From the NCBI RefSeq assembly GCF_024436055.1, contig NZ_JANFNH010000001.1:248001-312000 (forward strand): a DNA stretch of 64,000 nucleotides. The letters run 5' to 3'. Position numbers and translations under genes: made by a program. Numbering within the stretch: position 1 is the stretch's first letter; every line of letters begins with the position of its first letter. Shown piece after piece: positions 24,627 to 32,349 of the stretch. The notes beneath the pieces were generated by a model that made no database searches, was not told the origin of the DNA, and worked only from the letters and a program-made list of their open reading frames with translations. The stretch comes from Streptantibioticus rubrisoli. Its GTDB lineage: Bacteria > Actinomycetota > Actinomycetes > Streptomycetales > Streptomycetaceae.

Positions 24627-25342
24627 CCCGGCACTCCGCGAGGGCCAGCGCGTCGCAGGGCCGCCGTGGGGGCCGGTTGGCCACCACGGTGGCCGCGGTG
24701 CTGGCGCTGGCCGGTGCGGTCGGTCTCGGGTTCGGCTACGAGGAATGGCGCGCGTCATCGCGGCCGCCCGCGGAGCTGGCCGCCCCGGGCAGCACCGCCC
24801 CCGGCGGCACCGCTCCGACCAGCTCCGCTCCCGGCTCCTCGGCCAAGCCGTCCGGCGGGCTGACCCTGGCCAGATCGGTCCCGGTGCGTTTGGACATTCC
24901 CGCGATCGGTGTGCACACATCACTGATGCAATTGGGACTCAATTCGGACCGAACCGTTCAAGTTCCGCCCATCGAGAGTAACTCGCCGGCCGGTTGGTAT
25001 CAGTTCTCGCCCACCCCCGGACAACTCGGCCCTTCCGTCATACTCGGCCACGTGACCCTTGGTAATTTCGGCCCCGGCGTCTTCTTCCGGCTCGCCGCAC
25101 TGCACACCGGTGACAAGGTGTCAGTGTCCCGTGCGGACGGCAGTGTCGCCGTTTTCTCGGTGGACCAGACCGCCGAATACCCCAAGGAGAAGTTCCCCAG
25201 CCAAGCGGTGTACGGAAACATCGACCACGCCGGACTCCGGCTCATTACCTGCGGCGGTCCGAAGAACCCCACGACGCATGCCTATCCGGACAATGTCGTG
25301 GTCTTCGCGTCACTGGTATCGGCCACTTCGGCAAAGGCCTGA
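24623..25342 (+). CDS. Class F sortase
   Basis: 239 residues. N-terminal membrane anchor (LATTVAAVLALAGAVGLGFGY), Pro/Ser/Thr linker, then the sortase barrel (SVPVRLDIPAIGVHTSLMQLGL to the end). The catalytic His lies in VILGHVT and the Cys in LITCGG. After the Cys the sequence is GPKNPTTHAYPDNVVVFASLV with no arginine up to the stop, so the usual catalytic Arg is not evident. A TTG at 24623 overlapping the upstream TGA is the best start, allowing translational coupling to its likely substrate. Later in-frame TTG or GTG codons would cut into the anchor. Confidence 0.85.
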   Translation: MTRHSARASASQGRRGGRLATTVAAVLALAGAVGLGFGYEEWRASSRPPAELAAPGSTAPGGTAPTSSAPGSSAKPSGGLTLARSVPVRLDIPAIGVHTSLMQLGLNSDRTVQVPPIESNSPAGWYQFSPTPGQLGPSVILGHVTLGNFGPGVFFRLAALHTGDKVSVSRADGSVAVFSVDQTAEYPKEKFPSQAVYGNIDHAGLRLITCGGPKNPTTHAYPDNVVVFASLVSATSAKA

Positions 25343-25477
25343 CCGGAATTCCGTGGCAGGCGGGGAGATAGGAGTGAACAAGTGTCCATGCGTGCAGCGG
25401 ATGGCTACGCCCGCATAACCGAACCGGTAACCAGCGGCGGCGGCGGTGCCCCGGCCGCCGTGCCCCCAGCGACCGAG

Positions 25478-25496
25478 CCCCGCGGATGACGCGGGG
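25478..25496 (+). promoter_or_regulatory. Hairpin covering the ribosome binding site of the ECF sigma gene
   Basis: CCCCGCG (25478-25484) pairs with CGCGGGG (25490-25496), loop GATGA. The right arm is part of the G-rich ribosome binding site just before ATG 25503, so folding would hide it. Confidence 0.4.
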
Positions 25497-25502
25497 GGAC
25501 GG

Positions 25503-26036
25503 ATGGGTTCTCGGACCGCGGACGACGAGACCTTGCGAACGCTGTACGACACGTACGCCGGTTCGCTGCTCAGGTACGTACTCCGGCTGACCAGTGGCGA
25601 CCGCCAGCGCGCGGAGGACGTGGTGCAGGAGACCATGCTCCGGGCCTGGCGCAGCGCCGGTGCGCTGGACCCGGAGCGCGGGTCGACCCGGGGCTGGCTG
25701 TTCACCGTGGCGCGCAACCTGGTCATCGACCAGGAACGGATGCGCCGGGCCCGCCCCACCGAGGTGGGCGACGAGTCGCTGGTGCTGCAACCCTCGTCAA
25801 CTCCTGGCCCGGACGAGGCGTTCGCCCGCACTCTGCTGTCCTGGCAGCTCGCCGACGCGCTGTCCGGACTCAGCCCGGACCACCGTGCCGTGCTGCTGGA
25901 GCTGTACTACCGGGAGCGCTCGGTCGCGGAGGCGGCCGAGGCGCTCGGCATCGCACCGGGCACGGTCAAGTCACGGGCCTACTACGCGGTGCGCGCGTTG
26001 CGCGTCGAATGTGAGGAGCGAGGGTTGAGCCGATGA
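25503..26036 (+). CDS. ECF RNA polymerase sigma factor (SigL/SigK-like)
   Basis: 177 residues with sigma region 2 (LRTLYDTYAGSLLRYVLRLT through AEDVVQETMLRAWR, about 10-75) and region 4 (LADALSGLSPDHRAVLLELYYRERSVAEAAEALGIAPGTVKSRAYYAVRAL, about 115-170); region 3 is absent, as expected for ECF factors. ATG 25503 follows a G-rich ribosome binding site; an upstream ATG at 25446 would add a Pro-rich extension and is less likely. Its stop overlaps the anti-sigma start by 4 bases, a standard ECF regulatory pair. Probable targets include the surface protein and sortase just upstream (inference). Confidence 0.92.
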   Translation: MGSRTADDETLRTLYDTYAGSLLRYVLRLTSGDRQRAEDVVQETMLRAWRSAGALDPERGSTRGWLFTVARNLVIDQERMRRARPTEVGDESLVLQPSSTPGPDEAFARTLLSWQLADALSGLSPDHRAVLLELYYRERSVAEAAEALGIAPGTVKSRAYYAVRALRVECEERGLSR

Positions 26037-26707
26037 CGTTCTCCGGAACACATGAGGAGTGCGAGCCGGTTCGGCTCTCGCTCGGCGCCTATGTGCTGGG
26101 CGCGCTGACCACGGGCGAGTCGTTCGATGTGCGCCAGCACCTGGCGGCCTGCCCCGACTGCCGCCAGGAGCACGACGAGTTGGCCGGGGTGCCCGCGTTG
26201 CTGTCGCTGGTGTCCCAGGCCGAGGCCGAGGCGGTGTGTGCCGCCTCGGCCCCGGCCGCCACCGGTTGCATCCCGGTCGGGCGGCTGCGGCGGCACGGGC
26301 GGCGCCGCCGCAGCCGCCGTGGCAGGATGGCCGTCGCCATGGCGGGGGCGGCGGTGCTGGCCGGAATCGGCACCACCTGGGCGATGAGCACGGGCGGTCA
26401 CAGCGCACCGCCCGTCCATGTCGCGTCGGCCACCGACAGCACCACCGGGGTGGGCGCATCGGTGTCGGTCCAACCGGTTGCCTGGGGCAGCCGGTTGACC
26501 CTCGCCCTGCACAACGCGCCACCGGGCTCAAGCTGTTCACTGGTCGCTGTCGGGCGGCACGGCGAACGCCAGGTCACGGCGAGCTGGACCGCGAAGTACC
26601 GCGGCAACCTCACCATCCCCGGCGCCACCGCGATGCAGCCGGGCGACATCAGCCGCTTCGACGTGGAGACCGTCGACGGCCACCGGCTCGTCTCCGTACC
26701 CGAGTAA
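26033..26707 (+). CDS. Membrane anti-sigma factor with zinc-binding HxxxCxxC domain
   Basis: 224 residues. The N-terminal anti-sigma domain carries HLAACPDCRQE (H-x3-C-x2-C, about 36-46) and begins LSLGAYVLGALTTGES, as in RslA/RskA-type factors. A basic patch RRHGRRRRSRRGR precedes one membrane helix (AVAMAGAAVLAGIGTTWAM, about 103-121), then an extracytoplasmic beta-rich domain of about 100 residues. It would hold the sigma factor at 25503 inactive until a membrane or redox signal is sensed. It ends 6 bases from the stop of a convergent second ECF gene. Confidence 0.9.
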   Translation: MTFSGTHEECEPVRLSLGAYVLGALTTGESFDVRQHLAACPDCRQEHDELAGVPALLSLVSQAEAEAVCAASAPAATGCIPVGRLRRHGRRRRSRRGRMAVAMAGAAVLAGIGTTWAMSTGGHSAPPVHVASATDSTTGVGASVSVQPVAWGSRLTLALHNAPPGSSCSLVAVGRHGERQVTASWTAKYRGNLTIPGATAMQPGDISRFDVETVDGHRLVSVPE

Positions 26708-26712
26708 CCCCG

Positions 26713-27267
26713 TCATCCGGGCACGCCCACGCCCTGTTCCTCCAGGGTCCGTCTGAGCGCGCGCAGCCCGTAGTAGATCCGGGACTTCACGGTGCCGTTG
26801 GGGATGCCCAGCACCGCCGCGGCCTGCTGGACGGTGCGCCCCGCGAGGTAGGACTCCACTATGGCCTCGCGGTGCGCCGGGGTCAGGGTGGCCAGCGCCT
26901 TCGTGAGGGTCATGGCGGACAGCGCGCGGTCGAACTCGTCTGGTCCGGCGAGCAGTTCGAGCGCGGTGTCGCCCATCTCCTGCGGCCGCGCTTTGCGGCT
27001 GCGGTAGTCGTCGATGACGATGCGCCGGGCGACCGTCGCCAGCCACGGGCGCGCGCTGCGGGTGGGGTCGGCGAGTTGGGCGGCGTGCCGCCAGGCGCGC
27101 AGCAGGGTTTCCTGGACGACGTCCTCGGCCCAGTACCGGTCACCGCCGGTCAGCGTCATCACGTAGCTGAGCAGCGCGGCGGCGTGCTGGCGGTAGAGCC
27201 TTCTGACCAACTCCGAATCCGCTTCGGCCGTTTGCGAACGTTTAGACCGTCTGCGTTGGATTAGCAT
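26713..27267 (-). CDS. Second ECF sigma factor, convergent with the anti-sigma gene
   Basis: 184 residues with regions 2 (VRRLYRQHAAALLSYVMTLTGGDRYWAEDVVQETLLRAWR) and 4 (LATLTPAHREAIVESYLAGRTVQQAAAVLGIPNGTVKSR). It resembles the 25503 factor closely enough to belong to the same ECF group. It has no anti-sigma gene of its own, so it may be unregulated at protein level, use the convergent anti-sigma, or be controlled elsewhere. GAGG lies 7 bases upstream of ATG 27267. A CAACCCGGGTTG palindrome lies 42 bases upstream. Confidence 0.9.
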   Translation of the reverse strand: MLIQRRRSKRSQTAEADSELVRRLYRQHAAALLSYVMTLTGGDRYWAEDVVQETLLRAWRHAAQLADPTRSARPWLATVARRIVIDDYRSRKARPQEMGDTALELLAGPDEFDRALSAMTLTKALATLTPAHREAIVESYLAGRTVQQAAAVLGIPNGTVKSRIYYGLRALRRTLEEQGVGVPG

Positions 27268-27276
27268 CGGTCAGCC

Positions 27277-27504
27277 TCACCCGCCCATCTCGGCGCATCG
27301 CCGCCGGTCAACCCGGGTTGCCGTATTTATCAGGACGTTATGTGGGTGCGGTTGATTTCGGGTGCGTGGCGGCGCGCTGGTCCCGGTGAATTCGGGGACG
27401 CCTTCGTTGAAGTGGAAACGGAGTAAGGCGGCGGAGTCGGCGGCCGCCGGATGCGATCCGTACGCCGAAGCCGCGGCGGTACCGCGACGCTGGTGGGGGG
27501 ACAT
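27277..27504 (-). CDS. Possible small ORF upstream of the second ECF gene
   Basis: A 75-codon frame starting at ATG 27504 with GAGGAG 9 bases upstream and ending 9 bases before the ECF gene. The product has no signal peptide or known domain. Codon bias is good in the first half and poor in the second; it contains one TTA leucine codon, rare in streptomycetes and dependent on bldA. It could be a leader peptide or a chance frame. Confidence 0.25.
   Translation of the reverse strand: MSPHQRRGTAAASAYGSHPAAADSAALLRFHFNEGVPEFTGTSAPPRTRNQPHPHNVLINTATRVDRRRCAEMGG
27309..27320. promoter_or_regulatory. 12-bp palindrome upstream of the second ECF gene
   Basis: CAACCCGGGTTG is perfectly symmetric and lies 42-53 bases upstream of the ECF start. 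Regulator unknown. Confidence 0.35.
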
Positions 27505-28051
27505 GGCAACACGCTCCTCGACGTGACGGTCAGGGTCAGTGCGGCTGCCGCGACGTGCCGTGGGGGGCGGCCCGGCGCCTGCGTGGCGTGCGCAATGCGT
27601 GCATGGAAGACGGCCTGGTGGGGCATCCTCAGCTTGGCGATCACAGGGGTGCTGGGATCGGAATTGGAAAACCTTGACGGGTACCGTGAAGGTCAACTGT
27701 CCGCCGCTTCGGGGGAGTTACCCCGGAGTACCGCGAAGGTTAACCACAAGCCCCAGTACATATCAATGGGGTGACGGTCGGTCTGGCCTGCCGATTCGCT
27801 GTCAGGGGTTACCCGGCGTCCTGGAGAAATTCGGGATGATGCCGCACGATTCTCCCCGCCGTTCGTGGCAAAGTCCGTGCCAAACGGCAAAGAGACGGTC
27901 AACGGAATGTGTCCGTTGAACCTCCACCGACTCCCGGCCGTACTGAACGGTCACACAGCACCGCCCCGTGGCACCGCCTCCCCCGGGCCGGGGCCGGTGC
28001 TGTGTGTACCGGGGAGCCGAACGGGACCGGATCCAACGGAAGGGTCGAGTG
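27505..28051. other. Gene-free region with direct repeats
   Basis: About 550 bp with no supportable gene and lower GC than the surroundings. It holds two direct repeats (27681 and 27728) and a third half-site GGTCAAC near 27896. It probably carries the control region of the symporter operon starting at 28052. Confidence 0.4.
27681..27744 (+). repeat. Pair of 17-bp direct repeats, candidate regulator sites
   Basis: GTACCGTGAAGGTCAAC (27681-27697) and GTACCGCGAAGGTTAAC (27728-27744) differ at two positions and are 47 bases apart, upstream of the DUF485/symporter genes. Direct repeats in this phase suit a response regulator or ECF-type recognition; no candidate regulator is adjacent. Confidence 0.45.
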
Positions 28052-28426
28052 ATGACCAGTTTGGACGTACTGCTGTCACTGCGCCCGCATGGCCGGGGAC
28101 GGCACCGCGCGGTCGAGCGCGGAGCCCTGGCTGAGTATCTCAACCGCCTGCGGGCGCGGCGCAGTTGGCCGCGCCGGATCTACTACGAGCTGCGCCGGGC
28201 ACCCAGCATGGCGACGCTGGTCGGCTTTCTGCTGTACGTCCTGCTCTCCTCGTTCCTCGGAGGCGTGATGAGCCTGCCGGTGCCCGGACTGGGCAACGTC
28301 GGTGTGCTGCTGGGCCTTTCGCAGTTCATCGTGTTCTTCGCCTTCGCCGCCCACGGTCTGCGCACCGACTGCCGTGGTGATCCCTGGTCCGGTGAACTCG
28401 GCGAGCCCGTGGAGCCGTACCGGTGA
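28052..28426 (+). CDS. DUF485-like small membrane protein
   Basis: 124 residues with two membrane helices (MATLVGFLLYVLLSSFLGGVM and VGVLLGLSQFIVFFAFAAHGL) after a basic cytoplasmic N-terminus (RRSWPRRIYYELRRAPS). The helix pair resembles DUF485 proteins such as YjcH, which are encoded just before acetate/pyruvate-type SSS symporters and are thought to be accessory subunits. ATG 28052 has GGAAGGG 7 bases upstream. It overlaps the symporter start by 4 bases. Confidence 0.75.
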   Translation: MTSLDVLLSLRPHGRGRHRAVERGALAEYLNRLRARRSWPRRIYYELRRAPSMATLVGFLLYVLLSSFLGGVMSLPVPGLGNVGVLLGLSQFIVFFAFAAHGLRTDCRGDPWSGELGEPVEPYR

Positions 28427-30012
28427 CCGCCTCGAACTCGGCGCAGACCGCGGCCCTGATCATGTTCTCCGTGCTGGCCACGCTCGCCATGCTGCTGTGC
28501 ATCCTGACCGGCTCCGAGCCCGACGACCTGGCCGACTTCTACACCGGCTACCGCACCCTGACCCCGCTGCGCAACGGCCTGGCGGTCGCGGGCGACTACG
28601 TTTCCGCGGCCACCGTGCTGAGCACCTCGGGAGTCATCGCGCTCAGCGGCTACGACGGGGTGGTCCTGGTGCTGAGCACCGTGCTGTCCCTGCTGTTGCT
28701 GATGCGGCTGCTCGCCGAACCGCTGCGCACCGCGGGCCGGTTCACCATGGGCGACGTACTGGCCCGGCGGATGCCCGGGCGCGCGGTGCGCGGTGCCGCC
28801 TGCGCGGTCACCCTGGCCGCCTCGCTGCCGTTCCTGCTGGTGCAACTTTCGGTCGCGGGCTCGCTGTTGACGTTCATCCTGGGCATCTCGGTGGACGGCG
28901 CGAAAGCGGCCTGCATATGCGTCGTGGGCGCGCTGATGATCGGCTACGCGGCGATGGGCGGGATGAAGGGCACCGCCCTGGTGCAGATCATCAAGATGGT
29001 GATGCTGTTCGGCGCCAGCCTGGCCGTCACCTTGCTGGTGCTCAGCCGCTTCCACTGGAACCCCGCCGAGCTGCTGTCCGCCGCCCGGCAGGGCAGCGGT
29101 GCGGGGGAGGCGTATCTGCGCCAGGGGTTGGAGTTCGGCAGCGGTGCCCGGGGCAGGCTCGACTTCTTCAGCGTCCAGATCAGCGTGGTGCTCGGCGCGG
29201 CCTGCCTGCCGCACGTGACGATGCGGATGAACGGCGGCACGAGTTCCTCCGCGCTGCGCCGGTCGATGTCCTGGGCGGTCGGGTCGACCGTGGTCATCGC
29301 GATGTTCGTCACCGTGATGGGCACCGCGGCGGCCGCGTTGGTCGGCCACCAGATGATCACCGCCAACGATCCGCAGGGCGGCACCTCGCTGCTGCTGCTG
29401 TCCAGTGCGCTGGGCATGGACTACCCCTCGATCGGTGAGGCGGTGCTGTTCGCCGCCATCGGTGGCGCGATCTTCATGACGCTGCTGGCCTCGGTGGCCG
29501 GACTGACCCTGGCCGCCGCCACCTCGGTGGCCCATGACCTGTACGCCGGTGTGCTTCGCCGTGAACGGGCCACCGAACGCGACGAGTTGACGGTGGCCCG
29601 CTGGACGATCCTGGGCATCGGCCTGGTGGCGATCGTGCTCGCCGCGCTGGTACGCGACTGGAACCTGCAGGTGCTCATCGCCACCGCGTTCTGCGTCGGC
29701 GCCTCGGCGGTGGCTCCGGCGCTGGTCTACAGCCTGTTCTGGAGCGGTTACACCCGTACCGGACTGCTGTGCACACTGGTCGGGGGCACGGTGTGTGTGC
29801 TGGCGTTGATGACGTTCTCGCGCGCCGTGTCCGGTGGGCCCGACGCGCTCTTTCCGCACCAGGACTTCCACTGGTTCCCGCTGCGGACCACCGGGATCGT
29901 CTCGGTGCCGGTCGGGTTCCTCAGCGGCTGGCTCGGCAGCCGCTTCGGCAGCCGCGTCGGATGGCGTTCCGTGGTGGGCGCGTTGCGGGCGGCGGTGGCC
30001 TCTAGTGGATGA
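28423..30012 (+). CDS. Sodium:solute symporter (SSS family), monocarboxylate-like
   Basis: 529 residues, about 13 membrane helices. Helix 1-2 region DFYTGYRTLTPLRNGLAVAGDYVSAATVLSTSG matches the family's substrate/Na+ segment, as in ActP and MctC-type acetate or pyruvate carriers (D-x-x-SAAS-like DYVSAATVL). Translation from GTG 28423 overlaps the DUF485-like gene's stop, so the two form one complex-encoding operon. The likely substrate is a short monocarboxylate, by family and neighbour. The 3' end overlaps the convergent FAAL gene by 11 bp. Confidence 0.87.
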   Translation: MTASNSAQTAALIMFSVLATLAMLLCILTGSEPDDLADFYTGYRTLTPLRNGLAVAGDYVSAATVLSTSGVIALSGYDGVVLVLSTVLSLLLLMRLLAEPLRTAGRFTMGDVLARRMPGRAVRGAACAVTLAASLPFLLVQLSVAGSLLTFILGISVDGAKAACICVVGALMIGYAAMGGMKGTALVQIIKMVMLFGASLAVTLLVLSRFHWNPAELLSAARQGSGAGEAYLRQGLEFGSGARGRLDFFSVQISVVLGAACLPHVTMRMNGGTSSSALRRSMSWAVGSTVVIAMFVTVMGTAAAALVGHQMITANDPQGGTSLLLLSSALGMDYPSIGEAVLFAAIGGAIFMTLLASVAGLTLAAATSVAHDLYAGVLRRERATERDELTVARWTILGIGLVAIVLAALVRDWNLQVLIATAFCVGASAVAPALVYSLFWSGYTRTGLLCTLVGGTVCVLALMTFSRAVSGGPDALFPHQDFHWFPLRTTGIVSVPVGFLSGWLGSRFGSRVGWRSVVGALRAAVASSG

Positions 30013-31663
30013 CGGTCACCGACTTCAGCCTGCCCTCCTGGAGGAGTTGCCACATGTGCCGCCGCCGCAGTTTGCCGCTGGTGGTCCGCTTGAGCAGACC
30101 GCGCCGCCCGGCGACCACGGTCAGCGAGGGCTCGGGCCCCAGCTCGCCGCGGAGCAGCTCGGTCACCGCCTCCGTCCACGGCCCGGGCGCCGACTCCACG
30201 AAGACGGCCAACCCGGTCCGGCCGCGGTCGTTGACCGCCACCACGGCGATCCGGTCCTTGTCCAGCCCGGCCGCCGCGGCCACCTTGGCGTCCAGGTCGT
30301 CCATGTACACACTGCGGCCGCGCAGCTTGAGGCTGTCTCCCATCCGGCCCAGCACGAACAGCTCCCCGCCGTAGCGGAACCCGGCGTCCCCGGTGAGCAG
30401 TTCACCGTCAACGAACCGGGTGGAGCCGCCCTCCCGGCCGCCGTGGTAGCCCTCGGTCACCGAGGTACCGGTGACGGCGACCTCGCCGAGGTGGCCGTCC
30501 GGCAGCGGCCGCCCCTCGTCGTCCAGGATCCGCACCTCCACCCCGTCCGCCTCGTGCGGGGCGCCGTGCCCGACCAGCCAGCCGGAGCCCGGCTCGATGG
30601 GCCGGTCGCCCAGCTTGCCCGCCTCCTCGATCCGTACCGGCTCGCCGAGCCGCATCGAGGACCAGTCGGGGCGCACCACCACGATCGGCCCCTCTGCACC
30701 GGTGACCGCCAGGGTGTTCTCGGCCAGCCCGTACGACGGCAGATAGGTGTCGCGGGAGAAGCCCACCGGTTCGGCGAACCGGGCGAACGCGTCCAGCGCC
30801 GCCGGATCGACCACCTCGGCGCCGACCACCACACTGCGCCAGCCGGACAGGTCCAACTCGGCCAGCCGCTGCGGCTTCACCCGCCGGGCGGCGTAGGCGA
30901 AGGCGAACGACGGCGCGGCCGAGTGCGCGGCCCGGCCCGGGACGAAGCAGGCTAGCCAGCGCGCCGGGTCGCGGATGAACTGCTCGGGCCGCATCAGCCA
31001 CAGCTCGCTCTGCGAGGCGAACGGGAACAGGCAGCAGCCGATCAGCCCCATGTCGTGGTGGAGCGGCAGCCAGGAGGCGAAGCCGTCCCCGTCCCGCCAG
31101 TCGATCATGCGGCTCTGCAACGCGTAGTTGGCGGCCAGGTTGTCCCACGACACCCGCACCCCGCGCGGCTGCCCGGTGGAGCCGGAGGTGAACTGCAGTA
31201 GTGCGATCCCGCTGCGGTGGTGGTCCTCGACGGGGATCTCGGTGGCGCCCTCCCGCGGGATCCACGGTTCGTCCGAGCGGCCCGCCCGGGCCATCGCCTC
31301 GGCCGCCAGCGGACGGTAGGCCTCGGCGGTGACCACCAGGGCGGGCTGGGCCTGCTCCAGGATCCCGGCGACGTACTCGGTGTACTCGCTGTCGGACTGG
31401 AACGACGGCGGCAGCAGCGGGGAGATGGTGGCGCCCGCCGCCCAGCTGCCGAACAGCGCGGCCAGGCAGTCCGGGCCACTGGGCATCAGCAGGCAGACCA
31501 CATCGCCCGGGCGCACCCCCGCCGCCACCATCTCGGTGGCCATCCGGCGGGCGGAGGCGGCGAGTTCCCGGTACGGTACGAACTCCCACTCGCCGCCGTC
31601 GCAGGCGAAGCGCACACCGCGCCGCGGGTGCGGGTCGGTGAGCCAGGAAATCAGACGTGACAC
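30002..31663 (-). CDS. Fatty acyl-AMP ligase-like (FAAL) adenylating enzyme
   Basis: 553 residues of the ANL superfamily. Core motifs: LLQFTSGSTGQPRGVRVSWD (P-loop), SWLPLHHDMGLIGCCLFPF (typical of FAAL and long-chain acyl ligases), SYGLAENTLAV, GDAGFRYGGELFVLGRMGDSLKLRGRSVYMDDLD (hinge). FAALs make acyl-adenylates and pass the acyl group to a carrier protein without CoA. It ends TTSGKLRRRHMWQLL, holding the C-terminal lysine. It is the last gene of the long minus-strand cluster, 13 bp after the methyltransferase gene. Best carrier candidate: the ACP domain at 34697. The acyl chain length cannot be read from sequence. Confidence 0.88.
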   Translation of the reverse strand: MSRLISWLTDPHPRRGVRFACDGGEWEFVPYRELAASARRMATEMVAAGVRPGDVVCLLMPSGPDCLAALFGSWAAGATISPLLPPSFQSDSEYTEYVAGILEQAQPALVVTAEAYRPLAAEAMARAGRSDEPWIPREGATEIPVEDHHRSGIALLQFTSGSTGQPRGVRVSWDNLAANYALQSRMIDWRDGDGFASWLPLHHDMGLIGCCLFPFASQSELWLMRPEQFIRDPARWLACFVPGRAAHSAAPSFAFAYAARRVKPQRLAELDLSGWRSVVVGAEVVDPAALDAFARFAEPVGFSRDTYLPSYGLAENTLAVTGAEGPIVVVRPDWSSMRLGEPVRIEEAGKLGDRPIEPGSGWLVGHGAPHEADGVEVRILDDEGRPLPDGHLGEVAVTGTSVTEGYHGGREGGSTRFVDGELLTGDAGFRYGGELFVLGRMGDSLKLRGRSVYMDDLDAKVAAAAGLDKDRIAVVAVNDRGRTGLAVFVESAPGPWTEAVTELLRGELGPEPSLTVVAGRRGLLKRTTSGKLRRRHMWQLLQEGRLKSVTVIH

Positions 31664-31676
31664 GTCGGCGACCGTC

Positions 31677-32297
31677 CTATCCCTCGGCGACCTGGGCGGC
31701 TTCCACCGGCCGCGCGGGCCCGGCGGTGTCCTCGATCCTGCCCAGGCGGGGCAGGAACCGGCCGGTCTGGTTGATGTACCGCCGGTACTCGGCGCCGAAC
31801 TCCGAGGCGCTCAGCCGCCGTTCCTCCCGCGCCGCCGTGGTGTTCAGCGACACCAGCCCGTACACCGCGAGCAGCACCGTGCCCCAGTGCGGGTAGACCA
31901 ACAGCCCGGCGAGGAAGGCGAGCAGGAACGAGGAGTAGAACGGGTGCCGGATCCGGCGGTAGGCGCCGTAGGTCACGATGTGCTGCGGCGCGTCGTTGTC
32001 CTGGTGCCACAGCGCCAGCGGAATGCGGTGGGTGCCCAGCGTCATGAAGATCAGCGCGATGGACGCCACGCTCAACACCACGGAGGCCAGGGTCAGTACG
32101 GTTCGCGGGGTGCCCGAGAAGAACGGCTGCCAGCCGATCGCGAGCCCCGCCGCGATGTACAGCGGGCACAGGAAGAACGGCAGCGCGGTCAGCCACCACT
32201 TGAGGTTGAAGCTGCCGTCCGAGCGGAAGAAGAGTCGCGGCAGGGCGCCGATGAACACGAAGTTCAGCAGGAGCAGCAGGAGTGCGGAGTCGTCCAC
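31677..32297 (-). CDS. Isoprenylcysteine/phospholipid-type membrane methyltransferase
   Basis: 206 residues, about five membrane helices, with the ICMT/PEMT signature near the end: YGAYRRIRHPFYSSFLLAFLAG, followed by EERRLSASEFGAEYRRYINQTGRFLP (SAM and substrate residues). Enzymes of this group methylate carboxyl, phosphate-linked amine or small lipid groups within the membrane. In this cluster it may methylate a late lipid-like intermediate (inference). Overlapping context: 52 bp after the exporter gene and 13 bp before the FAAL gene. Confidence 0.83.
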   Translation of the reverse strand: MDDSALLLLLLNFVFIGALPRLFFRSDGSFNLKWWLTALPFFLCPLYIAAGLAIGWQPFFSGTPRTVLTLASVVLSVASIALIFMTLGTHRIPLALWHQDNDAPQHIVTYGAYRRIRHPFYSSFLLAFLAGLLVYPHWGTVLLAVYGLVSLNTTAAREERRLSASEFGAEYRRYINQTGRFLPRLGRIEDTAGPARPVEAAQVAEG

Positions 32298-32349
32298 GTG
32301 AGGGTGGCATCCTTTCTGGCTTTTGCGACTGCGGTGGTTGTGGCGGGTG

